A stretch of 39,288 nt of DNA, taken from positions 1 to 39,288 of the forward strand of contig JBBDWJ010000110.1 in NCBI GenBank assembly GCA_040902925.1. The letters are read 5' to 3'. This document shows positions 24,698 to 32,746 of this stretch, piece after piece. The stretch's first letter is position 1. The number at the start of each line of letters is the position of its first letter. This stretch comes from JBBDWJ01 sp040902925 (GTDB lineage: Bacteria > Acidobacteriota > Terriglobia > Bryobacterales > UBA6623). The notes below the pieces were generated by a model. The model saw only the letters and a list, made by a program, of their open reading frames with translations, did no database searches and was not told where the DNA came from. The position numbers and the translations under genes were made by a program.

Positions 24698-25599
24698 GCT
24701 GGAAATTTGAACTCGTCGATGGACCCTATGGGGGAGTCACCGAAGGTCCGGCTTGGGACGGCTCGGGGCTGCTGTTCACGCACATCCCCGCCAGCCGCAT
24801 CCTGCGCTACGATCCGCTTACAAAAGAAACTTCCGTCTATCGGCAGCGAACCAATTGCGCCAACGGATTGATGTTCGACACCCAAGCACGGTTGTATGCC
24901 TGCGAGGGCGACGCGCGGCGCGTAGTGCGGTATGAAGCGAACGGCGCCGTCACCGTGCTGGCCGATGGTTTCGACCGCAAGCGGCTGAACATTCCCAATG
25001 ACCTCGCTATCGACCCCCAGGGCCGTGTCTGGTTCACCGATCCCTATTACGAAGGCGCGGCGGGACCGTGGAGTGAAGATCGAGGCAATAAGGAACTCGA
25101 TCACGACTCGGTGTACCGGCTCGATCCGCGGCCCGAGGGTCTCTGGGATATCCATCGCGTCACGTTGGATACGACACGGCCGAACGGCCTGCTGTTTTCG
25201 TTGGATCACAAAACGCTGTACGTGGCTCAGAGCGGCCGGCGGCCCGATGAGTTCCGGCAACTGCGCGCCTATCCCGTTCGCGACGACGGCTCGCTCGGCG
25301 ACATGCAGGTGCTGCACGATTTCGGAGCGCACCGCGGCATCGACGGCATGTGTCTCGACGTCGAAGGAAACATCATCGCGACAGCCGGGTTCACGACCAG
25401 CGGACCGGGGCCGATGATTTATGTGTTCTCTCCCGGCGGGACGGTGCTCGAAACGCATCCCGTCGATGCGGCGAAACCCACCAACTGTTCATTCGCCGAG
25501 GAAGGGCTGCACACGTTGTATGTGACCACGACGGATGGTCATTTGTTCCGGGCCGAGACGGAACGCCAGGGACGGCTGTGGTATCCGCCGCCGGCGTGA
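24694..25599 (+). CDS. SMP-30/gluconolactonase/LRE-family lactonase
   Basis: 301 residues. The start ATG at 24694 lies in an ATGA overlap with the kinase stop and is preceded by a near-perfect AGGAGG. No signal peptide is present, so it is cytoplasmic. The six-bladed propeller shows the expected metal-site context: Glu in GVTEGPAWDG, Asn in LNIPNDLAIDPQGRVWFTD, Asn in TRPNGLLFS and Asp in HRGIDGMCLD. Family members hydrolyse sugar lactones (gluconolactone, xylonolactone and others). Coupling to a histidine kinase gene and closeness to a GMC oxidoreductase and a glucuronoyl esterase suggest sugar-acid metabolism. The exact substrate cannot be read from sequence. Confidence 0.92.
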   Translation: MSWKFELVDGPYGGVTEGPAWDGSGLLFTHIPASRILRYDPLTKETSVYRQRTNCANGLMFDTQARLYACEGDARRVVRYEANGAVTVLADGFDRKRLNIPNDLAIDPQGRVWFTDPYYEGAAGPWSEDRGNKELDHDSVYRLDPRPEGLWDIHRVTLDTTRPNGLLFSLDHKTLYVAQSGRRPDEFRQLRAYPVRDDGSLGDMQVLHDFGAHRGIDGMCLDVEGNIIATAGFTTSGPGPMIYVFSPGGTVLETHPVDAAKPTNCSFAEEGLHTLYVTTTDGHLFRAETERQGRLWYPPPA

Positions 25600-25650
25600 G
25601 GCCTGCTTTACCGTGTTACACTCCGGGACGTTCCGCGCTGGGAGGAGTCG

Positions 25651-26019
25651 ATGAGGTTCAGGGATATCGCTCGTTTGACGGTTCTCGCACTGATCGTCGT
25701 GGTCTGGATGATTCCCACCGCGCAGGGCTTCGAGTTAGCGGGTCAATGGGATTTCGCCTTCGACACAGATGGTGGACCGCGCAGTACGCCGGTAACACTG
25801 CGGCTGGATGGCGATCAAGTTAGCGGTACCTTTGACAAGAGCGAAGTGAAGGGCACGTTCCGCGGCGGCGCGCTCGATTTGAAGTTTCCTCACTACACGG
25901 CCGAGGGCGGTTTCGAAGCCGAGCTAAGCCTGCAGGGCACCGTCGAGGGCGAAGGGCTCAAGGGCGGCTGGAGTTTCGGCGAGCACGGCGGCACATGGAC
26001 GGCAACCAAAAAGAAGTAG
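25651..26019 (+). CDS. small secreted beta-rich protein of unknown function
   Basis: 122 residues with a strong Shine-Dalgarno (GGGAGGAG) 4 bases before the ATG. Signal peptide ARLTVLALIVVVWMIPTAQG is followed by a mature chain of alternating hydrophobic and polar strands (GQWDFAFDTDGGP, TPVTLRLDGDQVSGTFD, VKGTFRGGALDLKF, KGGWSFGEHGGTWTATKKK). The pattern suggests a small beta-barrel or sandwich, as in lipocalin-like proteins, but no family is recognised with confidence. It lies 51 bases after the lactonase gene in the same direction, and may share its transcript. Predicted periplasmic. Confidence 0.82.
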   Translation: MRFRDIARLTVLALIVVVWMIPTAQGFELAGQWDFAFDTDGGPRSTPVTLRLDGDQVSGTFDKSEVKGTFRGGALDLKFPHYTAEGGFEAELSLQGTVEGEGLKGGWSFGEHGGTWTATKKK

Positions 26020-26080
26020 CGGCCGCTGACAAGCGCCGGCATTCGCTGCGGTCAATTGAGCCGGCCAGTCAATGCAGCCA

Positions 26081-26638
26081 TCAATCGCAGGGATCTTGAC
26101 CGTTGCACGGCTCCACGGGGCGTGGGTCGTTAGGCCGCCAGGGATGGTTGCACAACACCTTTTGATCATCCACGCTGACGCCCTTGTAGCCAAGTTCGGG
26201 GAACACATTCACGTGCCCGAAATAGAAGCTGGAGACGAGCCGGAGGAATCCGGTGTAGGCGGTTCTTTGCAGATCTCGGGTCCCAGTCTTGAGTTTCTCG
26301 AGGACCTCGCGGCGTTCCGGCACACCCATGCGCGAGAAATCGCCGTCGCCCGCCTTCACAAGAGTCGCGTGCCGCAGCGCTTGGACCTCAATTAGCTTCA
26401 GGGCGAACGATAACTGCGTGACGGTGGCCTGCGGCTGATAGTTCAGGAATGCGTCGACATCCCGGACGAAGTCCCGGAACCCTTTCTCCTCGTTGCCGGC
26501 GCCGCCGCCGATGGTGGCGGCGAATTTCTCGTCGATCACCGCCTCCGCCAGCGCGCACAGCACCTGCGCTCGCTGCACGCCGAGGTTCGGAACGTCGTCT
26601 TTCGTAAGCGGAACAAAAACTTTCGGCTTAAAACTCAT
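26081..26638 (-). CDS. GMC-oxidoreductase small partner, gluconate 2-dehydrogenase subunit 3-like
   Basis: 185 residues. The resemblance to the subunit 3 family lies in an N-terminal helical region (RAQVLCALAEAVIDEKFAA), a central helix (FVRDVDAFLNYQ) and the late motif SSFYFGHVNVFPELGYKGVS, matching the 'xxELGYxG' part of that family. It ends in a Cys-containing tail (CNHPWRPNDPRPVEPCNGQD). Unlike many members it has no Tat or Sec signal. It lies 123 bases downstream of the GMC dehydrogenase gene, in the same direction, so the pair probably forms one complex. It probably acts as an assembly or stabilising subunit. The family assignment is moderately secure. Confidence 0.72.
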   Translation of the reverse strand: MSFKPKVFVPLTKDDVPNLGVQRAQVLCALAEAVIDEKFAATIGGGAGNEEKGFRDFVRDVDAFLNYQPQATVTQLSFALKLIEVQALRHATLVKAGDGDFSRMGVPERREVLEKLKTGTRDLQRTAYTGFLRLVSSFYFGHVNVFPELGYKGVSVDDQKVLCNHPWRPNDPRPVEPCNGQDPCD

Positions 26639-26761
26639 GGTGTGTCATGGATAGTGCCAGTACTCCGGGGTTCTATGTCTATGCCGGTACATAAAAGACT
26701 GTCGCGCGAGACATCCGCGTCTCTGTGTTGATCTGCGGCTCCGAGTTATTCGACCTGTCTG

Positions 26762-28465
26762 CTAAACCAGACAAGGGCCATCGCCCGGCGGACTAGGGTC
26801 CCAGGGCCATCTCAGCCCTTGATGATTCAGCTTGAACTGAGCCGCGCGCCCGTTCTGCTCGCAGATCTTCTCGGCGCCCCGCAGCGCCAGCGCATAAATC
26901 GTCACCTGCGGATTCGCGCCCAGCCCGGTCGGAAACAGCGAGCCATCCACAACCCAGGCGTTGTCCAGCCCGCGCAGCCGGAAATCGGTGTCCACCACCG
27001 ATTCGTTCGGGTCGCTTCCCATCGCACAGCCGCCCATCACGTGTACCGTCAGCATTGAGGTCTTGCCGGCTTTGAAATCGACGCTATCCAGCTTGCCAAG
27101 CTCGGAAGTCGACCGGATCCGAATTGCCGGGTTCGTGACGTGGTAGACTTCCTCGGCGCCGGCGGCGAGATGAATTTTCGTCATCTCCTTCAGGCTTTCC
27201 CGCATCGGGCCTTCGTTGTTGATGTCGAGCTTGTACTCAAACTCCGGGCGGAAGTCCGTGCCCACCACGCGGACCTGGCCATAGGGTTTGCCGCGGTCGA
27301 AGCCCGAAGTGTGATGCGCGTAAAGCACGGTCTGCCGCGGGAAATACTCCTTCATGAACCCGACCAGGTCAGCGCCGAACTCGAGCGACAGAATCGCCGT
27401 CATCACCGGAAACGATGAACCGGTTTCGATCAGGTACCCGGTTGGGCCGGCGGCGAACTTATCGGTCATCATGTTGTCCGGAACGCCGTAGGCCGAATGC
27501 GTTTCCGGCCCATAAAGTCCGAAGCAAATGGTGACCGGGTGGATATGGGTTCGCTTGCCGAGCTGCGCGCTGAGTTGCAATGGCTCGGGCCGCACCTCGG
27601 CGAAAGACTGCGCACGCAATAGAATCGAAGGCGTGCCCACCGCGCCGGCGGCGAAAATTACTCCGAGCTTCGGCTCGACGTGGATTTTCTTGCCGGTTCT
27701 CTTCGTCGTGCCATCAAGAAAACGGCCAACCACGCGCCGCACCTTGCGATTCTGCACAATCAGATCCCAGACGTGCGTATCGGTGTAGACGGTCGCCGGC
27801 TGCGCCGGTGCTGCCGAGAGTCCCGCGGCGTCGGGAATCCACTTCACAAAACCACTCTGTTTGCGGTCGTAAGGGCAGCCCGTGCCGCACGAGCCGCACT
27901 CGCGGCAATCCTTGGTGTTGTTGGGCAGATTGCTGTAGGGATAGCCGAGCTGCTTGCAGCCGCGAATCATGCGGCATGCCGAAGTGTTGTAACGGGTGTT
28001 GCTGTCGATGTTGAGGTAGTTGACGACCTCCTGAATGTAAGGGCGCAGGTTGTCGGGCGTGAAGGGCAGCCCGTAATCTTGCTTCCAGCGCAGCAGAGTC
28101 GCGTCCGGCGGCGGCAAACAAGCGGACCAGTTCACCGCCGTGCCTCCGCCCAGGCAGCGCCCTTGCAGGATCAACGTGCTGCTGTCGCTCGTGAGACGTC
28201 CGGCGCCTTCCTGATAGAGCAGCCGGTACATCAGCGACTCGCGCTCCTTGAGAGTCGCGCGAGTGTGGCAATCGCCGCCATGCCCCTTCTTCAACGGGAT
28301 GTCGGGCCCTTCCTCGAGTACAACCGTATCGAACCCCGCCTCGGCCAGCTTCAAAGCACAAGCGCCGCCGCCCGCTCCCGAGCCGATGATGCAGAAGTCG
28401 GGCCGCAGGGTCCTACTCCCGGTGAGGTCTTTGTCGACGTCGCGCCCTGCAATAATTCCAGCCAA
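26762..28465 (-). CDS. GMC-family FAD oxidoreductase, Cys-cluster type
   Basis: 567 residues from a TTG at 28465, chosen because GAGGA lies 4 bases upstream and no ATG or GTG occurs between the upstream stop and the first domain. The FAD motif is CIIGSGAGGGACALKLAEAG (about 26-45). A substrate-domain Cys cluster, CRECGSCGTGC near residue 190, is as in long-chain alcohol oxidases. The C-terminal GMC signature is HVMGGCAMG ... VVDGSLFPTGLGANPQ, with the catalytic His and Asn. There is no signal peptide. Typical substrates are alcohols or sugars, with electrons passed to a quinone or cytochrome. It heads a two-gene unit with the subunit 3-like gene. The dibasic and Cys features suggest a membrane-associated dehydrogenase, by inference. 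Confidence 0.88.
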   Translation of the reverse strand: MAGIIAGRDVDKDLTGSRTLRPDFCIIGSGAGGGACALKLAEAGFDTVVLEEGPDIPLKKGHGGDCHTRATLKERESLMYRLLYQEGAGRLTSDSSTLILQGRCLGGGTAVNWSACLPPPDATLLRWKQDYGLPFTPDNLRPYIQEVVNYLNIDSNTRYNTSACRMIRGCKQLGYPYSNLPNNTKDCRECGSCGTGCPYDRKQSGFVKWIPDAAGLSAAPAQPATVYTDTHVWDLIVQNRKVRRVVGRFLDGTTKRTGKKIHVEPKLGVIFAAGAVGTPSILLRAQSFAEVRPEPLQLSAQLGKRTHIHPVTICFGLYGPETHSAYGVPDNMMTDKFAAGPTGYLIETGSSFPVMTAILSLEFGADLVGFMKEYFPRQTVLYAHHTSGFDRGKPYGQVRVVGTDFRPEFEYKLDINNEGPMRESLKEMTKIHLAAGAEEVYHVTNPAIRIRSTSELGKLDSVDFKAGKTSMLTVHVMGGCAMGSDPNESVVDTDFRLRGLDNAWVVDGSLFPTGLGANPQVTIYALALRGAEKICEQNGRAAQFKLNHQGLRWPWDPSPPGDGPCLV

Positions 28466-28636
28466 GGTTTCCTCGATTTCTTTAGGAACTCTAGTCGGAA
28501 GCGCTTGCCTGCGTCAAGGAAAATTTGCACTCGGCGTCCATGACTCGCGTGGATTATGCGCTGGAGTACACCAAAGGCCTTAGGAGAGCTTTGGGGCGTC
28601 ATAATCGCACGCCAGCCTTAGCTCTCAAATTCCTCG

Positions 28637-28642
28637 TACAAT
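28637..28642 (+). promoter_or_regulatory. possible -10 box for the toxin-antitoxin pair
   Basis: TACAAT ends 5 bases before the ATG at 28648, so transcription from it would give an almost leaderless message. There is no Shine-Dalgarno before that ATG. No convincing -35 box is seen. Confidence 0.35.
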
Positions 28643-28647
28643 GATTT

Positions 28648-28929
28648 ATGGTCGTCCGCTACTACGTAGATCCGGCGACTGGGCGGCCCCACATTCATGG
28701 CCATGACGTGGATGAGGACGAAGTGGAAGACATTCTCAGCCGGCCTCTTGAAGACCGGCCTGGCCGTGAGGGTTCGCGTGTGGCCCTCGGGCAGACGCGT
28801 GCGGGACGGTATTTGCGAGTGATCTACGTGCCCGACCCCCAGCCGAACTCGTCATTCGTCATCACCGCTTACGAACTCGGGCCGAAAACTCTCAAAGCGT
28901 TGCGTCGGCGACGCCGGAAAAAGTCATGA
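28648..28929 (+). CDS. DUF4258-type toxin-like protein
   Basis: 93 residues. Conserved pattern: HIHGHDVDEDEVEDILSRP, then LGQTRAGRYLRVIYVPDP, FVITAYELG and a basic tail (ALRRRRRKKS). This resembles the DUF4258/BrnT-like RNase-toxin fold, in which a His- and acid-containing start, then a GRYLRVIY strand and an ITAY strand, are typical. The stop overlaps the start of the next gene by 4 bases (ATGA at 28926-28929), the standard toxin-antitoxin arrangement with the toxin first. No Shine-Dalgarno is visible. Likely cytoplasmic. Confidence 0.72.
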   Translation: MVVRYYVDPATGRPHIHGHDVDEDEVEDILSRPLEDRPGREGSRVALGQTRAGRYLRVIYVPDPQPNSSFVITAYELGPKTLKALRRRRRKKS

Positions 28930-29129
28930 AATCACAACCTCACTTTCCTCCGGGTTGGGACGCAGAGCGCGTTCGCCGCGTTCTGGATCAGTATGAGCAA
29001 CAGTCCGATGAGGAGGCGCTGGCGGAGGATGAAGCCGCCTACGAATCCACGACTCACACCGTCATGGAAGTGCCTGTCGAACTGGTTCCTGCGGTGCGGG
29101 AGCTGCTTGCCAAGCGACGCGCCAGCTAA
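28926..29129 (+). CDS. putative antitoxin partner of the DUF4258-type protein
   Basis: 67 residues, starting in the 4-base overlap with the toxin-like gene. The acidic middle (EEALAEDEAAYESTTHTVME) and C-terminal VPVELVPAVRELLAKRR resemble small antitoxins that partner with DUF4258-type toxins. No DNA-binding motif can be named with certainty. The pairing with the preceding gene supports the call. Confidence 0.65.
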   Translation: MKSQPHFPPGWDAERVRRVLDQYEQQSDEEALAEDEAAYESTTHTVMEVPVELVPAVRELLAKRRAS

Positions 29130-29199
29130 GTGGTTGTTGGCATGACGCCGGGAGCGGTCTGAGAGGTACTGGCTTTCCTCGGTTCCTCTGTTGGGCCGG

Positions 29200-29832
29200 T
29201 CAATCTCGTTCGACACCCGCTAATCCCGCCGCTGCGCCAAGCAGCAGCACGCCGCAAGTCCAGTCCGCGGCCTTCGCGAACCGCGGCCGCCGCGCCAATG
29301 CCGATGCGCGCCCAGCCAGCATCCCATAGCCCAGCAGGACAAAGAACTCCGCAACCACCGAGGTTACCCCCAGTAACGCGAACTGCAAAGCAACCGGCTC
29401 GGCCGGGTTCACAAACTGGGGCAGGATCGCCGCGAAAAAGATCAGTGCCTTGGGGTTCGCCGCCTGCAGGATAAACCCATTGACGAACATACGCCGGTGC
29501 GACTCGGCGGGGGCCGTCGCGCCGCTCGCTTCCACCAGAAACGGCGAGTGGCGTCCAAAGATCGCCCGCAGGCCGAGCCACACCAGGTACGCCGCGCCCG
29601 CCCAGCGAATTAGCGAGAACAGCTCATAAGAAGCCAGAATCGCCGCGCCCAATCCGAACGCCGACACCACAAAGTACATCGCATTGGCGGAAAGAATGCC
29701 GAGGCTCGAGAACACGCTGCTGCGCCCGCCGCGGCGCAGCCCCTGTGAGACGACCAGCATCACCGCGGGACCCGGGCTCAGGCAAAGCGCGGTTTCGGTG
29801 ACCAAAAACAGCCACCAGGTATGCCAGGTCAT
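29200..29832 (-). CDS. LysE/RhtB-family amino-acid exporter
   Basis: 210 residues from the ATG at 29832, the family's usual length; a GTG at 29859 gives a longer but unlikely start. The family motif LVTETALCLSPGPAVMLVVS near the N-terminus, with conserved PGP, and NGFILQAANPKALIFFAAILPQF in the middle are diagnostic. Six TM helices are predicted (from WWLFLVTETALCLSPGP to GVLLLGAAAGLAGVE). Members export amino acids such as lysine, homoserine or threonine. No Shine-Dalgarno is clear. It is convergent with the toxin-antitoxin pair and divergent from the gltX remnant. Confidence 0.92.
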   Translation of the reverse strand: MTWHTWWLFLVTETALCLSPGPAVMLVVSQGLRRGGRSSVFSSLGILSANAMYFVVSAFGLGAAILASYELFSLIRWAGAAYLVWLGLRAIFGRHSPFLVEASGATAPAESHRRMFVNGFILQAANPKALIFFAAILPQFVNPAEPVALQFALLGVTSVVAEFFVLLGYGMLAGRASALARRPRFAKAADWTCGVLLLGAAAGLAGVERD

Positions 29833-29933
29833 AGCAGAAGATCCCACAGATTCGATCACGCCAGCAAGGAGGCACGGCGGCGACGCTCATGAAAAAGGCG
29901 CCTACCCGCGAAGCCGTGCTAGCGGCGAGAAAT

Positions 29934-29942
29934 TGCTATACT
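29934..29942 (+). promoter_or_regulatory. extended -10 promoter upstream of the gltX remnant
   Basis: TGCTATACT matches the extended -10 form TGnTATAAT with one mismatch, about 150 bases before the gltX remnant and about 400 before the carbamoyltransferase. No strong -35 is seen. Confidence 0.4.
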
Positions 29943-30093
29943 GGGCGTTGATTCATCCCTCGTATCGTCGGCCGCTGGCAGCCCGAAACGGCCAGGACAT
30001 CCTGGCTGAACTCTAACTTCCGGGTCTCGACGCCGGGTGCAAGTTGACCCGCGTCACAAGCCGGCGCCGGCGGAATTTCGCAAAGCTTTTTTC

Positions 30094-30338
30094 ATGACTA
30101 GCGTTCGGTTCGCACCGGCCCCCACGGGCTTCCTGCACATCAGCGGCGCACGCACATTCATTTTCAATTGCCGGTATGCGCGCCAACAGGGCGGCCAGGT
30201 CGTACTGCGCATCGACGGCGCCGCTGTCGAACGTAGCGCCGGTGAATCGCTGGCCTCCAACCGGCCGGCCGCGGCGCCGGCTCGATTTTCGGTGTGCTCG
30301 GAAAAGAGCGCCTGCTCGAACGCTTGCGGAGTGTCTGA
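30094..30338 (+). pseudogene. gltX: collapsed glutamyl-tRNA synthetase (gltX) remnant
   Basis: From the ATG at 30094 the frame encodes the first ~54 residues of GltX (VRFAPAPTGFLHISGARTFI ... GGQVVLRID ... ERSAGES). The signature shows decay: the HIGH-type motif is HISG, and the usual RIDDTD is RIDGAA. After about 30255 sense is lost. In another frame, up to the TGA at 30336-30338, the sequence GSIFGVLGKERLLERLRSV resembles the extreme C-terminus of GltX. About 400 central codons, including the KMSKS region, are missing. The intact protein would be near 480 residues. Either a decayed second gltX or a deletion in the cloned or assembled DNA. The carbamoyltransferase ATG starts one base after the TGA. 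Confidence 0.75.
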
Positions 30339-31916
30339 ATGCTGATTCTGGGAATCGGAGGCTGGCTCCACGACGGAGCCGCCGCGGTGCTCGTCGATGG
30401 ACGGCTGCACGCGGCCATGGAAGAGGAAAAGCTGCTGCGCCAAGGGCACCCCGGCGGCCTGCCACGGCGTGCCATCGACGGCTGCTTGGAAATGGCCGGC
30501 GCCGCTCCCAAGGATGTCGATTACGTGTCGTTGGCGCGCCCCTTGGCCACGGGCGACGACGCCTCGTTTCATCTACAGCTCAAATCCCTGTTTCCCAACA
30601 GCCGTCTGGTGATCGTCGATCACCACATGGCGCACGCCGCCGCCGCTTACTATCCTTCGCCGTTTGAAAAGGCGCGCGTGCTGACGCTCGACCGCCGCGG
30701 CGACATGCGTTGCGGCGCGCTATGGGACGCCAACGGCCCCCGCCTGGAAGCCGTGGAAGAGCTCTATGCGCCCGATAGCCTGGCCGGATTTTACAGCCGC
30801 ATCACTCAGTTACTCGGCTTCCGTTCCGACTCCGAAGAGCACAAAGTCCAGTGGCTTTCGGTCGAAGGAGAGCCGCGTTTTAGCGATCTGTTTCTGAGCA
30901 TCCTGGGCGTAAAGCGTCACCACCGCGTGCAGGTCGACCATAGCTATTTCGACACTTCACGGCCGACAGGCGGGGGCTTTTCCCATAAGTTCTACGCGGC
31001 CATCGGCGTCGCCCCTGGCGATGAGCTTGACGAGAAGCTCCGCGCCGACCTCGCCGCGAGCGTGCAGAGCGCCATCGAACAAGCGGCCGTCGGCATGGCA
31101 GGGGAAGGCGAGAATCTGTGCGTTGGCGGCGGCCTCGCGATGAACGCCATGGTGATCGCGGCTCTCGAAAGCTCCGGCCGCTTCGAGAACGTCTGGGTGC
31201 AGCCCGCCGCGGGCAATGCCGGAACAGCCGTGGGCAGCGCCCTTCACGCCTGGCACCAGGTGTTGCGCCGGTCCGAACGGCACCCCTTGAAAAACATGTT
31301 CCTGGGGCCCGACTACGATAGCGAGCACATCAAAAAGGTGCTCGAAAACTGCAAGCTGCGCTTCCACTATCTGATGACCGACGGCGAGCTGATCGACACG
31401 GCCGTCAAGCGGCTTGCGGACCATCAGATCGTGGCTTGGTTCCAAGGACGCATGGAATTCGGCCCGCGCGCCTTGGGCAACCGCAGCATTTTTGCGTCAC
31501 CGTTGAATACGTACTCGACGGAAAATCTCAACGTGTACATCAAGCACCGCGAGTCGTTCCGCAAGTTCGCGGCGTCGGTGCCGGCCGAGCTGGCCGGCGA
31601 ATATTTCGAGACCGGCGCCAACGCGCGGTTTCTCGCCACGGTCAGCCGCGTACGCAAAGAGCATCGAAAAACATTCGAAGCCGCGCTGCTCGACGAGGAC
31701 CGCATTCGTGTCCACACGGTACACCGCGAAGATAACCCGCTCTGCTGGGAACTGCTCCACGCCGCCGGCCGCGTCAACGGGCTGCCGGTCCTCTACAACA
31801 CCTCGTTCAACCTGTTTGGCGAGCCGCTGGTCTGCGACCCGCGCGCGGCGCTGCGCAGCTTTTTCGCCTCCGGCATCGACGCCATGTTCGTGGGCCGGTT
31901 TTTCCTGGAGAAGTAG
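30339..31916 (+). CDS. carbamoyltransferase, NodU/CmcH/TobZ family
   Basis: 525 residues. The N-terminal Kae1-like domain begins MLILGIGGWLHDGAAAVLVD and holds the metal-binding HHMAHAAAAYYPS motif. It continues with EEHKVQWLSVEGEP and GGGLAMNA. The C-terminal YrdC-like portion contains WFQGRMEFGPRALGNRSI and LYNTSFNLFGEPLVCDP, both diagnostic of the family. These enzymes carbamoylate hydroxyls on antibiotics or Nod factors using carbamoyl phosphate. Here it starts one base after the gltX remnant stop and has no biosynthetic neighbours. Its substrate is unknown. Predicted cytoplasmic. Confidence 0.9.
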   Translation: MLILGIGGWLHDGAAAVLVDGRLHAAMEEEKLLRQGHPGGLPRRAIDGCLEMAGAAPKDVDYVSLARPLATGDDASFHLQLKSLFPNSRLVIVDHHMAHAAAAYYPSPFEKARVLTLDRRGDMRCGALWDANGPRLEAVEELYAPDSLAGFYSRITQLLGFRSDSEEHKVQWLSVEGEPRFSDLFLSILGVKRHHRVQVDHSYFDTSRPTGGGFSHKFYAAIGVAPGDELDEKLRADLAASVQSAIEQAAVGMAGEGENLCVGGGLAMNAMVIAALESSGRFENVWVQPAAGNAGTAVGSALHAWHQVLRRSERHPLKNMFLGPDYDSEHIKKVLENCKLRFHYLMTDGELIDTAVKRLADHQIVAWFQGRMEFGPRALGNRSIFASPLNTYSTENLNVYIKHRESFRKFAASVPAELAGEYFETGANARFLATVSRVRKEHRKTFEAALLDEDRIRVHTVHREDNPLCWELLHAAGRVNGLPVLYNTSFNLFGEPLVCDPRAALRSFFASGIDAMFVGRFFLEK

Positions 31917-32018
31917 TGCAGAAGTAATCCTGAGCCCCGGCAGGGTCGTCATGAGGGTCAGGCCGTTGGTCATGGGACCCGTCGTTGGAACGTCACGGCT
32001 ACCGGAATGGTGCGTGGG

Positions 32019-32657
32019 CTACTTCTTGCGCCCCTTCACCGCCTCAGCGGGCAATTCCAAACTTCGCCAGCAATACCAAGTCGCAATCGACGCATAAGGC
32101 CGCCAGGGCAGGGCGATCTTTGTACTCGTTTCCTTGTCCGGAAGGTCAGCCAGTCCGTAGAGTTTTCGAATGGCCTGCCGCACGCCCAAATCATCGCAAG
32201 GAAGCACGTCCGGACGGCCGAGCGAAAAAATCAGAAACATCTGCGCCGTCCAAACGCCGATGCCTTTGACCTGCACGAGCTGTTCGATGACGGCCTCGTC
32301 GGCAAGGCGCCCCAATGTGTTGAGCCGCAGCTCGCCGTCGCGTACCCTTTGCGCCAGGCTAAGCAGATACGCACCCTTCTGCGCCGAAATGCCGACCGCG
32401 CGCAATTGCTCGGCGGACAACGCCGCCAGATTCTGTGACGTCAATGGTTCAGGCGCCACCAGCGCTTCCAGCCGTTCCCGAATCGCTCGCGCCGCGTGTC
32501 CGGAAATCTGCTGCGACAGAATCGAGCGGACCAGCATCTGGAAACGATCGCGCCTCAGCCGAAGCCCGCACGGCCCCACTTGGCGAATTACACCCTTCAT
32601 GACGGGATCGCTTCGCCGCAAATGAACAATCGCGGATTCAAGCAACGCAGCCTTCAC
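32019..32657 (-). CDS. DNA-3-methyladenine glycosylase, AlkA/Mag-like HhH-GPD
   Basis: 212 residues from a GTG at 32657 with GAGG 8 bases upstream. The core has VRSILSQQISGHAARAI, the helix-hairpin-helix VQVKGIGVWTAQMFLIF and the catalytic Asp in LPCDDLGVRQAI. The N-terminal AlkA beta domain is absent, as in short Mag1-type enzymes. It removes alkylated purines in base excision repair, in the cytoplasm. The C-terminus (PWRPYASIATWYCWRSLEL) is standard. It is the last gene of the minus-strand run and lies 89 bases after the BadF-like gene. Confidence 0.93.
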   Translation of the reverse strand: MKAALLESAIVHLRRSDPVMKGVIRQVGPCGLRLRRDRFQMLVRSILSQQISGHAARAIRERLEALVAPEPLTSQNLAALSAEQLRAVGISAQKGAYLLSLAQRVRDGELRLNTLGRLADEAVIEQLVQVKGIGVWTAQMFLIFSLGRPDVLPCDDLGVRQAIRKLYGLADLPDKETSTKIALPWRPYASIATWYCWRSLELPAEAVKGRKK

Positions 32658-32746
32658 CGAATTTCCTCTTCCGTCAGGTCAACTCAAAACATAACCGTCG
32701 CCGCAAAGCCAAGCGTTGGTCGAGGCCACAGCGTCCACTCGCTATC

